DNA of 32,815 nt from Fusobacteriaceae bacterium. Lineage in GTDB: Bacteria; Fusobacteriota; Fusobacteriia; Fusobacteriales; Fusobacteriaceae. Positions within the stretch are counted from its first letter, which is position 1, and every line of letters begins with the position of its first letter. Shown piece by piece: positions 22,024-29,823 of the stretch. Below the pieces are notes generated by a model, which saw only the letters and a program-made list of their open reading frames with translations, made no database searches and had not been told where the DNA came from. Location of the stretch: the NCBI GenBank assembly GCA_031289425.1, contig JAITPM010000108.1:1-32815 (forward strand), written 5' to 3'. Made by a program: the position numbers and the translations under genes.

Positions 22024-23955
22024 ATGCCATATGGCAAAAAAAGTAATATACAAAAGTCGTTAGATTCGGAGTTTAATGAAGTCGGAAACAAAATAAATGA
22101 GCTTCTGGATGACAATGGCAGAAAAGTAAGAATAACAGGAAGAGTAGCAAACCCTTCTGTTTTGGATATCCCTGTGGGGATAACATTGAGACAGGTAATA
22201 GAAATGGCAGGTGGAATAAAAAATAAAAAAAATTTTAAAGCCGCTCAGTTTGGACTTCCATTTGGAGGTTTTTTTACTAGCAAAAATTTGGATGACGTAG
22301 TAGATTTTGATAGTTTTGAAAAGGGAATAGAGAGAACTATAATAATACTCTCTGACGATAATTGTATAATATCGTTTTCTAGGTATTATGTAGAATTTTT
22401 ACTGGGAAAACTGGAAGATGGTGATTATCAAGAATATAGAGCTGTAAAATCTGATATAGACAGAATTTGGAGAAATTTGGATAGAATATCTAAAGGTAAA
22501 TCTAATATGAGAGATATATATTTATTAAGATATATATCAGAAAATATTAAAAAAACGTTAAATCAAAAACATAATCTCATATTGGATGCAATAGACCAAT
22601 TTTACGATGAAATAGAAGAACATATCGAAGAACATAAATGCAGAGCAGGTAAATGTATTCAACTTTTAAAATTTACAATAACAAATAAATGTATAGGATG
22701 CACGGCATGTGCCAGAGTATGCCCCGTCAAATGTATAAGTGGTAAGCCTAAAGAAAGACATGTATTAGATAGTAAAATCTGTACTCATTGCGGTCAATGC
22801 GTGAGTATTTGCCCAGTTGGAGCGATTTTCGAAGGAGATCATACGATAAGCCTTTTGAATGATCTATCGACTCCCAATAAATTGGTCGTGGCTCAGGTCG
22901 CACCGGCTGTAAGGGTAGCTATTGGTGAATCATTCGGATTTCCACCCGGAGCTAATGTGGAGAAAAAAATGATAACTGCTCTTCGAAAAATAGGATTTAA
23001 TTATGTTTTCGATACTGCTTGGGCAGCTGATGTCACTATAATGGAAGAGGCCACAGAATTTCAAGATAGACTGGAAAAATTTTATAGAGAAGAAGATGTA
23101 AGACTCCCTATTTTGACCTCTTGTTGTCCTGCATGGGTAAAATTCATAGAACAATCTTACCCTGATATGGTGGATGTCCCATCTACGGTAAAGTCTCCGA
23201 TGCAGATATTTTCTACATTACTCAAGGATATTTGGGCAAAGGAAAATGGGTATGATAGAAACTATATAGCATCTGTAGCTATTATGCCATGTCTTGCAAA
23301 AAAATATGAAGCTGCCAGACCGGAATTCTCACGGGGAGACAACTATGATACTGACTATGTGATTTCTACCAGAGAGCTCATAAGAATTTTTAAAGATAGA
23401 AATATAGATTTAAAAGATTTGGAAGATGGAGAATTCGATAACCCTTTTGGTCAATATTCAGGAGCCGGAATAATATTCGGAAGAACCGGAGGAGTCATAG
23501 AGGCTGTGACAAGAACAACAATTGAGATGATAACAGGAGAGAGGCTGGAGAATATAGAATTCCAAGAACTGAGAGGTTGGGATGGATTTCGTATAGCTGA
23601 GCTCACTATAGGTCATATTGAGCTGAGAATAGGTATAGCACATGGATTGGAAGAAGCAGCAAAGATGCTGGACAAAATACGTTCTGGAGATGAATTTTTC
23701 CATGCAATCGAAATCATGGCTTGTAAAGGTGGATGTATCGGTGGTGGTGGCCAGCCAAAAGCTATAAAAAAACAAGATGTATTGGAGAAAAGAGCAGAGG
23801 GATTGGATATTATAGATAGAAATCTAAAAATCAGAAGAGCTCATGAAAATCCATTTGTGCAAATGATATATGATAAATATTTGGAATACCCATGTAGTCA
23901 TAAAGCGCATGAATTGATACATACCAGATATTTTCCTAAATTATATGGAGATTAA
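22024..23955 (+). CDS. hydA: [FeFe]-hydrogenase with HydB/NuoF-derived N-terminus
   Basis: This 643-residue enzyme should interconvert protons and H2. All H-cluster motifs are complete: TSCCPAW (Cys367, 368), MPCLAKKYE (Cys423) and EIMACKGGCIGGGGQP (Cys567, 571). Two [4Fe-4S] ferredoxin motifs lie at Cys223-233 (CIGCTACARVC) and Cys253-263 (CTHCGQCVSIC). Unusually, residues about 35-110 look like an SLBB domain. Residues about 120-211 follow the C-terminal domain of NuoF/HydB (YYVEFL…, ending EEHIEEHKCRAGKC), but the SCGxCxPCR cluster motif is replaced by FLLGKLEDGDYQEYR. It looks like a HydB C-terminus fused to HydA, minus the FMN/NADH domain and one cluster. The GGGAGG site favours ATG 22024 over ATG 22018. 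No maturases (HydE/F/G) are nearby. Confidence 0.93.
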   Translation: MPYGKKSNIQKSLDSEFNEVGNKINELLDDNGRKVRITGRVANPSVLDIPVGITLRQVIEMAGGIKNKKNFKAAQFGLPFGGFFTSKNLDDVVDFDSFEKGIERTIIILSDDNCIISFSRYYVEFLLGKLEDGDYQEYRAVKSDIDRIWRNLDRISKGKSNMRDIYLLRYISENIKKTLNQKHNLILDAIDQFYDEIEEHIEEHKCRAGKCIQLLKFTITNKCIGCTACARVCPVKCISGKPKERHVLDSKICTHCGQCVSICPVGAIFEGDHTISLLNDLSTPNKLVVAQVAPAVRVAIGESFGFPPGANVEKKMITALRKIGFNYVFDTAWAADVTIMEEATEFQDRLEKFYREEDVRLPILTSCCPAWVKFIEQSYPDMVDVPSTVKSPMQIFSTLLKDIWAKENGYDRNYIASVAIMPCLAKKYEAARPEFSRGDNYDTDYVISTRELIRIFKDRNIDLKDLEDGEFDNPFGQYSGAGIIFGRTGGVIEAVTRTTIEMITGERLENIEFQELRGWDGFRIAELTIGHIELRIGIAHGLEEAAKMLDKIRSGDEFFHAIEIMACKGGCIGGGGQPKAIKKQDVLEKRAEGLDIIDRNLKIRRAHENPFVQMIYDKYLEYPCSHKAHELIHTRYFPKLYGD

Positions 23956-23998
23956 AATATATAAAAATTAAAATATATAAAAATTAAAATATAAAAAT
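23955..23998 (+). repeat. Short AT-only tandem repeat after hydA
   Basis: A unit of about 17 bp (TTAAAATATATAAAAA) occurs twice, followed by a shortened third copy, directly after the hydrogenase stop codon. It is probably slippage-generated; no function is evident. Confidence 0.6.
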
Positions 23999-24078
23999 AA
24001 TAGGCTTTTAAAAACATGATATTTAAGTAAAATTATATTATATTTTTATTTCCAACGCTTAAATGACACTGACACCCC

Positions 24079-24107
24079 TTGACAAGTAATAAAAAATGTC
24101 ATATAAT
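24079..24107 (+). promoter_or_regulatory. Consensus promoter of the peptide-type ABC operon
   Basis: A perfect TTGACA (24079-24084), 17-bp spacer and perfect TATAAT (24102-24107). Transcription should begin near 24114, immediately before an inverted repeat. It probably drives all seven genes to 32012. Confidence 0.85.
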
Positions 24108-24114
24108 AAGAGCA

Positions 24115-24142
24115 TTCAGGTACTAAAAATATAGTACCTGAA
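24115..24142 (+). promoter_or_regulatory. Inverted repeat at the transcription start (operator or 5' hairpin)
   Basis: TTCAGGTACT (24115-24124) and AGTACCTGAA (24133-24142) form a perfect 10-bp inverted repeat with an 8-nt AT spacer, starting within a few bases of the predicted +1. It could be a repressor operator or a 5'-end hairpin protecting the mRNA. A second stretch, ATTAATTAATTTTTTT, lies between it and the AGGAGG ribosome site. Confidence 0.6.
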
Positions 24143-24185
24143 AATTGAGCATATTAATTAATTTTTTTAGGAGGAGATTTTAATA

Positions 24186-25739
24186 ATGAAAAAAGTAAAG
24201 AGCGCACTGGTATTGCTTCTAATGACATGTCTATTTCTAACGGCTAAAACTGAATCAAAATCTAAGACTCCAACAGCAAAACTAAGAACCGATTTGCACA
24301 TGGGAATGAGTGCGGAACCTACATCAATGGATCCGTCTCGATCAAAAGATCTGATTACATGGATATTTATCATGCAATCCTATGATACTTTGATTAAGTA
24401 CAATATTGAAACCAAGGAATTTATTCCAGCTTTAGCAAGTGCTTGGGAAGTAAACGAAGATTCTACAGAAGTGTTATTTACTATCCGTGATGACATCAAA
24501 TTTCAAAACGGTGATAAGATGACTATTGATGATGTTCTATTTTCTTTAAACCGTGCTTTGAAGTCAACTTTTACGGATCAAATCGATGGTTCCATAGACC
24601 ATTTTGAAAAAGTAGGAAATAATCAAATCAAACTGGTACAAAAATATGGTTATGCACCTATATTGGAAGTAATGGTTACTCCTTGTTGGGGTATTGTGAA
24701 CCAAAAATATATTGAAGAACATGAAGCAAAGGGAGAAGATGTGGGACGTATCCAATCTAACGGAACCGGAGCTTACACTATGACAGGATGGAAGAGCGGG
24801 GAAAAGCTTGTATTCAAAGCATTCGAAGATTATTATGAAGGTGCTCCTGCTATTAAAGATATTGATTGTATACTTATCGCAGATCAAACTTCTGGTGCTC
24901 TCGCATTAGAACAAGGAGCTCTTGATTATTATTACGGTGCGCAAAATAGCGATATCCAACATCTAAAAGACGTTCCTACGCTTAAAGTCTATGAAAATCT
25001 AGATGGTGCGGGGATATATGATATCACATTTAATGTAACTGACGGCGTGTTTGCCAATAAAAAGCTACGTCAAGCGGTTGCATATGCACTGGATAGAGAA
25101 GAAATACTTTTGGGAGGTCAAGAAGGCAGAGGTATCGTTACCAACACAATCTGTGCATCCGGAGCCTTTGGTTATATGCCAGATTATCAATGGTATTCAC
25201 AAGATAAAGAAAAAGCCAAGGCTCTTGTAGTAGAAGCTGGTTATCCAAATGGAGTTAACGTAGTATTTACGCAAGATTCTAGTCGTACATATATGGCATC
25301 TGCTGAAATTATGCAAGCTCAACTTAAAGAAATCGGCATAAATGTAACGTTTGATAAATTAGAACGTGCTACATGGCTCGATATTGTAGCTTCTCAAAGA
25401 AAATATACAGCATCATTACGTATGACGAATCATGTGGTGATGGATGCCGACTATATCCTTACTAGAAGACTGACAACAGGCATGATCGGCGGTGGAAACA
25501 ATTACGCAAATTATTCCAATCCAGAATTCGACAAATTGGTCGAACAAGCAAGAACTGAACCAGACAGAAATAAGAGACTCGAAATCTATAAAAAATGCTA
25601 TGATATTATCAAAGAGGATGTTCCATTTATTCCTATTTATACTACAAATAATTATCAAGTGGTAAATGCAAAGATCGGTGGTTGGATATCTCATCCTACA
25701 TATAGAACGCCTTGGTCAAAGCTTTATTATACTGAATAA
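24186..25739 (+). CDS. Peptide/nickel-type ABC transporter substrate-binding protein (SBP family 5)
   Basis: This 517-residue periplasmic receptor is of the DppA/OppA family. The signal sequence (MKKVKSALVLLLMTCLFLTA) has a cysteine in a poor lipobox (LMTC). The mature protein follows the family pattern: LHMGMSAEPTSMDPSRSKD, WIFIMQSYDTLIKYN, LASAWEVNEDSTEVLFTIRDDIKFQNGD split over the domain I signature, and KKLRQAVAYALDREEIL. It ends with YKKCYDIIKEDVPFIPIY. Homologues bind di- or oligopeptides, but also opines, glutathione, nickel-histidine or N-acyl compounds, so the ligand is open. Arginine codons are 8 of 18 CGN, unlike the nearly all-AGA genes at the start of the window. It is the first gene of the seven-gene operon. 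Confidence 0.93.
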   Translation: MKKVKSALVLLLMTCLFLTAKTESKSKTPTAKLRTDLHMGMSAEPTSMDPSRSKDLITWIFIMQSYDTLIKYNIETKEFIPALASAWEVNEDSTEVLFTIRDDIKFQNGDKMTIDDVLFSLNRALKSTFTDQIDGSIDHFEKVGNNQIKLVQKYGYAPILEVMVTPCWGIVNQKYIEEHEAKGEDVGRIQSNGTGAYTMTGWKSGEKLVFKAFEDYYEGAPAIKDIDCILIADQTSGALALEQGALDYYYGAQNSDIQHLKDVPTLKVYENLDGAGIYDITFNVTDGVFANKKLRQAVAYALDREEILLGGQEGRGIVTNTICASGAFGYMPDYQWYSQDKEKAKALVVEAGYPNGVNVVFTQDSSRTYMASAEIMQAQLKEIGINVTFDKLERATWLDIVASQRKYTASLRMTNHVVMDADYILTRRLTTGMIGGGNNYANYSNPEFDKLVEQARTEPDRNKRLEIYKKCYDIIKEDVPFIPIYTTNNYQVVNAKIGGWISHPTYRTPWSKLYYTE

Positions 25740-25786
25740 TCAAAGCAAATGAACTAAAAAACGGATTATCGGGAAAAAAAATATCT

Positions 25787-25827
25787 AAAGGCAGAGATAT
25801 TTGCATATTTCTGCCTTTTATAAAAGG
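25787..25827 (+). promoter_or_regulatory. Intercistronic hairpin overlapping an anti-Shine-Dalgarno palindrome
   Basis: AAAGGCAGAGATAT (25787-25800) pairs with ATATTTCTGCCTTT (25805-25818), 14 bp including one G-U. Its 3' arm is also part of the perfect palindrome CCTTTTATAAAAGG (25814-25827), whose second half is the ribosome site of the next gene. The two structures are mutually exclusive, so the 5' arm would free the ribosome site. The position after the binding-protein gene suits differential expression. Confidence 0.55.
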
Positions 25828-25833
25828 AGACAT

Positions 25834-26784
25834 ATGGGAAAGTACGTATTCAGAAGATTATTACTCATGATTCCGGTGCTCCTGGGGGTCTCATTTATCA
25901 TATTCGCAATCATGAATATGACTCCCGGCGACCCAGCTATGATGATACTGGGGGAAGGTGCTCCGGCGGAAGCTCTTGCTGCAAAAAGAGCAGAATTGGG
26001 ATTTAATTCTCCCTTCATTATCAGATATTTTCATTATTTATTAGACGCATTTCGCGGAAATTTTGGGCATTCATATCGAACAGGCATCCCTGTGGTTTCT
26101 GAAATACAGACAAGAATAGGGTATACAGTATTACTGTCTGTAATCAGTATTTGCTTGGCCGTTTTGATAGGACTTCCTATTGGAATCGTCTCAGCAGTCA
26201 AGCAATATTCTATAACGGATCAATTATCAATCGGAATATCGCTCATCGTAACTAGTATGCCTGGCTTTTTTATGGCTATGTTATTGATATTGATGCTATC
26301 GCTGAAATTAGGCTTGTTGCCACCGATGGGAGTTAATACATGGGTCAATTTTATCATGCCCAGTATTGCCTTATCTTCCTCAACGACGGCGTCCCTCATT
26401 CGTATGACACGTTCCACCATGCTGGAGGTCATACGTCAAGATTACATCAGAACAGCAAGAGCCAAGGGAGCATCAGAGAGGTTGGTCGTATATCATCATG
26501 CTCTGAGAAACGCATTGTTACCGGTAGTAACCGTTATTGGCGTCAATTTTGGTCAAGCATTAGGTGGAGCTATCGCTATAGAACAAGTGTTTGCTATTCC
26601 TGGGATTGGTCAATTGATGATTAATTCCATCCGGCAAAAAGATATGCCAATGGTGATGGCGGCAGTTATTTTTGCAGCCTTTATTGCCAGTATGATAAAC
26701 CTATTGGTAGATTTATTGTATTCCTTTATTGATCCTCGCCTCTCTAGTCAGTTTTCTTCCAAGAAACAAAAGGTTAAGGGGTGA
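25834..26784 (+). CDS. Peptide-type ABC transporter permease, DppB-like
   Basis: This 316-residue inner-membrane permease has about six helices. Landmarks are the N-terminal YVFRRLLLMIPVLLGVSFIIF (split here), MTPGDPAMMILGE, GFNSPFIIRYFHYL, the GNFGHSYRTG loop and the ATPase-contact EAA-type loop DYIRTARAKGASERLV. It ends FIDPRLS. These are diagnostic for DppB/OppB/NikB. The frame is open from 25801, but AAAAGGAGA directly precedes ATG 25834 and MGKYVFRR is the expected N-terminus. It pairs with the DppC-like protein encoded 4 bp downstream to form the channel. Confidence 0.95.
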   Translation: MGKYVFRRLLLMIPVLLGVSFIIFAIMNMTPGDPAMMILGEGAPAEALAAKRAELGFNSPFIIRYFHYLLDAFRGNFGHSYRTGIPVVSEIQTRIGYTVLLSVISICLAVLIGLPIGIVSAVKQYSITDQLSIGISLIVTSMPGFFMAMLLILMLSLKLGLLPPMGVNTWVNFIMPSIALSSSTTASLIRMTRSTMLEVIRQDYIRTARAKGASERLVVYHHALRNALLPVVTVIGVNFGQALGGAIAIEQVFAIPGIGQLMINSIRQKDMPMVMAAVIFAAFIASMINLLVDLLYSFIDPRLSSQFSSKKQKVKG

Positions 26785-26788
26785 TTGT

Positions 26789-27682
26789 ATGAATAATAAT
26801 ATAATCCAGGCAAATACAAAAAAGAAATTTAAGAAAAAAAGCCAGATTGCGGTAATTTGGACACGTTTCAAAAAAAATAAACTGGCTCTCGTAGGTTCAG
26901 TTATTTTTCTTGTTATGTTAATCGCTGTATTAGGTGCTGATTTATATCTTAACTATGATGTGGATGCCATCTCTATCCATATTAAAAACCGTTTTGCATC
27001 TCCTTCTATATCCAACTGGTTTGGAACAGATCAAAACGGACGGGATGAATTTGCCAGAGTAATTTATGGTGGACGTATATCCATGTTTGTAGGGATCGCA
27101 ACAGTATGCGTTTCTCTCACTTTTGGTGCTGCTATTGGCTCAATGGCGGCTTATTATGGTGGTAAAGTAGATGATATTCTTATGAGAATAATGGATGTAC
27201 TCTTAGCTATCCCAAGTATGTTGCTTGCTATAACACTAATTTCTGCATTTGGTTCTAGTTTGTTCAATCTGATTCTATCTATGGGAATATCTCAAATACC
27301 TCGTATGAGTCGAATCGTGCGTTCTGCAATCTTAGGTGTCAAAGAACAGGAATTTGTGGAGGCTGCCAGGGCTTTTGGTACAAGTGATAGACGTATTATA
27401 TTGAGACATATCTTGCCCAACGCCATGGGACCAATTTTGGTTCAGGTCACACAAACCGTAGCAAGAAGCGTTATTACCATAGCTTCCTTAAGCTTTATAG
27501 GTCTCGGAATATCGGAACCAACTCCGGAATGGGGGTCAATGCTCTCAGAATCCAAATCTCTCATGCGGTATTATCCACATCTTGCCGTATTTCCGGGAAT
27601 TTCTATTATTTTGTCGGTACTTTCTCTTACTCTTATTGGTGACGGGCTCCGTGATGCTATGGATCCGCGTCTAAGAAATTAA
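26789..27682 (+). CDS. Peptide-type ABC transporter permease, DppC-like
   Basis: This 297-residue permease is the second half of the channel. Typical DppC features: a cytoplasmic basic N-terminus ending WTRFKKNKLALVGSVIF, the periplasmic NWFGTDQNGRDEFARVIYGGR, then the EAA loop EFVEAARAFGTSDRRIILRHILPN and a final DGLRDAMDPRLR. An open frame extends back to 26729 inside the preceding gene, but ATG 26789 has a TAAGGGG ribosome site and lies 4 bp after the DppB stop, so it is the likely start. The DppD-like ATPase follows after 15 bp. Confidence 0.95.
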   Translation: MNNNIIQANTKKKFKKKSQIAVIWTRFKKNKLALVGSVIFLVMLIAVLGADLYLNYDVDAISIHIKNRFASPSISNWFGTDQNGRDEFARVIYGGRISMFVGIATVCVSLTFGAAIGSMAAYYGGKVDDILMRIMDVLLAIPSMLLAITLISAFGSSLFNLILSMGISQIPRMSRIVRSAILGVKEQEFVEAARAFGTSDRRIILRHILPNAMGPILVQVTQTVARSVITIASLSFIGLGISEPTPEWGSMLSESKSLMRYYPHLAVFPGISIILSVLSLTLIGDGLRDAMDPRLRN

Positions 27683-27697
27683 GGGAGGAAGAATAAT

Positions 27698-28693
27698 ATG
27701 AATAAATTACTAGAAATTAAGAATTTACATGTGATGTATAAAACCGATGATGATAATATCTATGCACTAAACGGGATTTCTCTTGATATTGATAAGGGAG
27801 AAAGCGTTGGACTGGTAGGAGAGACGGGAGCAGGAAAAAGTACCATTGCTCTTGCTACCATGCGCCTTCTTCCCGATAAAGTGAGCTTTGTCTCAAATGG
27901 TGAGATATTATTTGATGGTGTGGACATACTAAAAAATCGAACTGAAGCAGATATGCGTGCCATGAGAGGAAATGATCTGTCTATGATTTTTTCGGATCCT
28001 ATGAGTGCGCTAAACCCTATTCATACAGTCGGAGAACAGATAGGGGAGGTCATCGGATTTCATTTTCCTGATTTAAAAAAAGACGAGATAGAAAAAAAAG
28101 TGGATGAAATGATGGAAATGGTAGGTATTCCGGCTGAAAGAAAAATAGAATATCCGCATCAATTTTCCGGTGGAATGAAACAGCGTATTGTAATAGCTAT
28201 TGCTCTTGCTTGTCGACCACGATTGTTATTGGCTGATGAACCGACCACAGCACTGGATGTGACGATACAAGCCCAAGTTCTAAAAATGATGAATAATCTC
28301 AAAGAGCAGTTGGAAACATCTCTACTCCTTATTACTCATGACCTCGGCGTAGTGGCTCAAGTCTGCTCCAGAGTAGCTATTATCTATGCAGGAGAAATCA
28401 TTGAAAACGGACCTGTGGAAGATATATTTGATACAGATTTCAGACACCCATATACCAATGGACTCTTTGGTTCCATTCCGGATTTGATAAATAAAATAGC
28501 AAGACTCAGTCCCATAGAAGGACTTATGCCTGACCCTACAAATCTTCCGGTAGGATGCAGCTTTGCCGAACGATGTCCTCATCGCAAAGAAATTTGTGAT
28601 ACCGAAAAACCCAAAGAACATTATTTTGATAAACATATGATTAGATGTCATTTATTTGCTCATTTGAAAAAAGGAGGTACTAAGGATGAATAA
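27698..28693 (+). CDS. Peptide-type ABC transporter ATP-binding protein, DppD-like
   Basis: This 331-residue cytoplasmic ATPase has Walker A GETGAGKST (residues 41-49), the Q-loop region MIFSDPMSALNP (Ser where many relatives have Gln), the signature FSGGMKQRI, Walker B RLLLADEPTTALD and the switch LLITHDLGVVA. The C-terminal oligopeptide/dipeptide domain holds the conserved NLPVGCSFAERCPHRKEIC cysteines seen in DppD/OppD. It overlaps the next ATPase gene by 8 bp. It would form a heterodimer with the DppF-like partner to drive import. The missing Q-loop glutamine (IFSDP, not IFQDP) is worth noting. Confidence 0.95.
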   Translation: MNKLLEIKNLHVMYKTDDDNIYALNGISLDIDKGESVGLVGETGAGKSTIALATMRLLPDKVSFVSNGEILFDGVDILKNRTEADMRAMRGNDLSMIFSDPMSALNPIHTVGEQIGEVIGFHFPDLKKDEIEKKVDEMMEMVGIPAERKIEYPHQFSGGMKQRIVIAIALACRPRLLLADEPTTALDVTIQAQVLKMMNNLKEQLETSLLLITHDLGVVAQVCSRVAIIYAGEIIENGPVEDIFDTDFRHPYTNGLFGSIPDLINKIARLSPIEGLMPDPTNLPVGCSFAERCPHRKEICDTEKPKEHYFDKHMIRCHLFAHLKKGGTKDE

Positions 28694-29648
28694 CCAAGTA
28701 CCACTGATAGAGACTATGAACCTAAAGAAATATTTTTCGACCAAGAGAGGATTGTTACACGCAGTGGATGGGGTCAATATACGCATATATAAAGGAAAGA
28801 CCTTGGGTGTCGTTGGAGAAAGTGGTTGCGGAAAATCTACCTTAGGAAGGACTGTATTGAGACTTCTTGAGCCAACAGGTGGTAACATCTTATACAATGG
28901 AGAAAGTATTCTAAATTATGATAACGCAAAGATGAAAGAATTGCGGAAAAAGATGCAAATCATATTTCAAGACCCATTTACTTCTCTCAACCCACGTATG
29001 ACTGTCAGTGAAATCATAGCAGAACCTATGAAAGTATGTCAGACGGTCAATACAAGGGCAGAACGCGAAGATGTGATTGATAGACTCATGGAAACGGTCG
29101 GCCTGGCAGAGCGTTTTGTAAACACATACCCCCATGAATTGGATGGAGGCAGAAGGCAAAGAATCGGTATTGCAAGAGCACTTGCGGTTAATCCTGAATT
29201 TATCGTATGTGATGAGCCGGTATCAGCTCTGGATGTATCTATTCAGGCACAAATATTGAATCTCATGATGGATTTGCAGGATCAAATGGGACTTACATAT
29301 ATGTTTATCACACATGACCTATCGGTTATCAAACATATCAGCAATCATATAGCAGTGATGTATCTGGGACAATGTGTAGAATTTGCTGAAACAGACGAAT
29401 TATTCGAAAACCCTACACATCCGTATACGAAAGCACTCTTAAATGCTATTCCAATTGCGAGCCTTAAACATAAAAAACCACTTCATATCATTGAAGGAGA
29501 AGTAACGAGCCCAATAAATCCTAAACCAGGTTGCAGATTTGCCGATCGCTGCCCACATGCGACGGCTCAATGTAAAGAAGGGGATATTAATCTACGGGAA
29601 TTGGCTTCTAATCATTGGGTGTCTTGTATTAAGGCGGAGAAAATATGA
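28686..29648 (+). CDS. Peptide-type ABC transporter ATP-binding protein, DppF-like
   Basis: This 320-residue partner ATPase has Walker A GESGCGKST, Q-loop IIFQDPFTSLNPRM, signature LDGGRRQRI (Asp replaces the usual Ser of LSGGQ), Walker B EFIVCDEPVSALD, switch FITHDLSVIK and the C-terminal cysteine motif GCRFADRCPHA. The ribosome site GGAGG lies inside the end of the DppD-like gene, so translation is coupled. LDGGRRQR variants occur in DppF-type proteins, so activity is expected. A 175-bp gap with a repeat fragment separates it from the C45 gene. Confidence 0.95.
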   Translation: MNNQVPLIETMNLKKYFSTKRGLLHAVDGVNIRIYKGKTLGVVGESGCGKSTLGRTVLRLLEPTGGNILYNGESILNYDNAKMKELRKKMQIIFQDPFTSLNPRMTVSEIIAEPMKVCQTVNTRAEREDVIDRLMETVGLAERFVNTYPHELDGGRRQRIGIARALAVNPEFIVCDEPVSALDVSIQAQILNLMMDLQDQMGLTYMFITHDLSVIKHISNHIAVMYLGQCVEFAETDELFENPTHPYTKALLNAIPIASLKHKKPLHIIEGEVTSPINPKPGCRFADRCPHATAQCKEGDINLRELASNHWVSCIKAEKI

Positions 29649-29656
29649 TTTAATTA

Positions 29657-29700
29657 GTATGATGGTGCATCGAGGACGTAATCATACGCCCCTACGTAAG
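29657..29700. repeat. Hairpin repeat fragment (TGGTGCATC…AGG…CGTA type)
   Basis: GTATGAT (29657-29663) and ATCATAC (29681-29687) are inverted. Inside, GGACGTA and TACGCCC can form a second hairpin with one mismatch. The reverse strand reads CGTAGGGGCG…CGATGCACC, which resembles a dispersed hairpin repeat I associate with Negativicutes and other anaerobes. The start of the same motif (ATGGTGCATCCAGGGCGTAT) recurs at 32454, next to the hemagglutinin remnant. It is relatively GC-rich against its surroundings. Confidence 0.55.
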
Positions 29701-29823
29701 AAAAATGTTCAAAATACGATATGTTTCAAATATATGTATGCAGGGAGTGTATGATTGTACTCGTGGTAAATGCAGGCTTTATTTATATAAATATCTATGA
29801 AAATTATTTTAAAGGAGTGAAAT

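Noticed and set aside
23955-23998. Tandem repeat as a possible CRISPR array.
   Set aside because: Units are about 17 bp, AT-only, without unique spacers and without cas genes.
24108-24185. Leader of the seven-gene operon as a T-box or other riboswitch.
   Set aside because: Only one simple stem is present; no T-box sequence, conserved aptamer core or terminator/antiterminator pair is visible.
26340-26624. Second open frame on the plus strand within the DppB-like gene.
   Set aside because: It is an out-of-frame shadow of a permease with intact family motifs; His/Ser-rich with no ribosome site.
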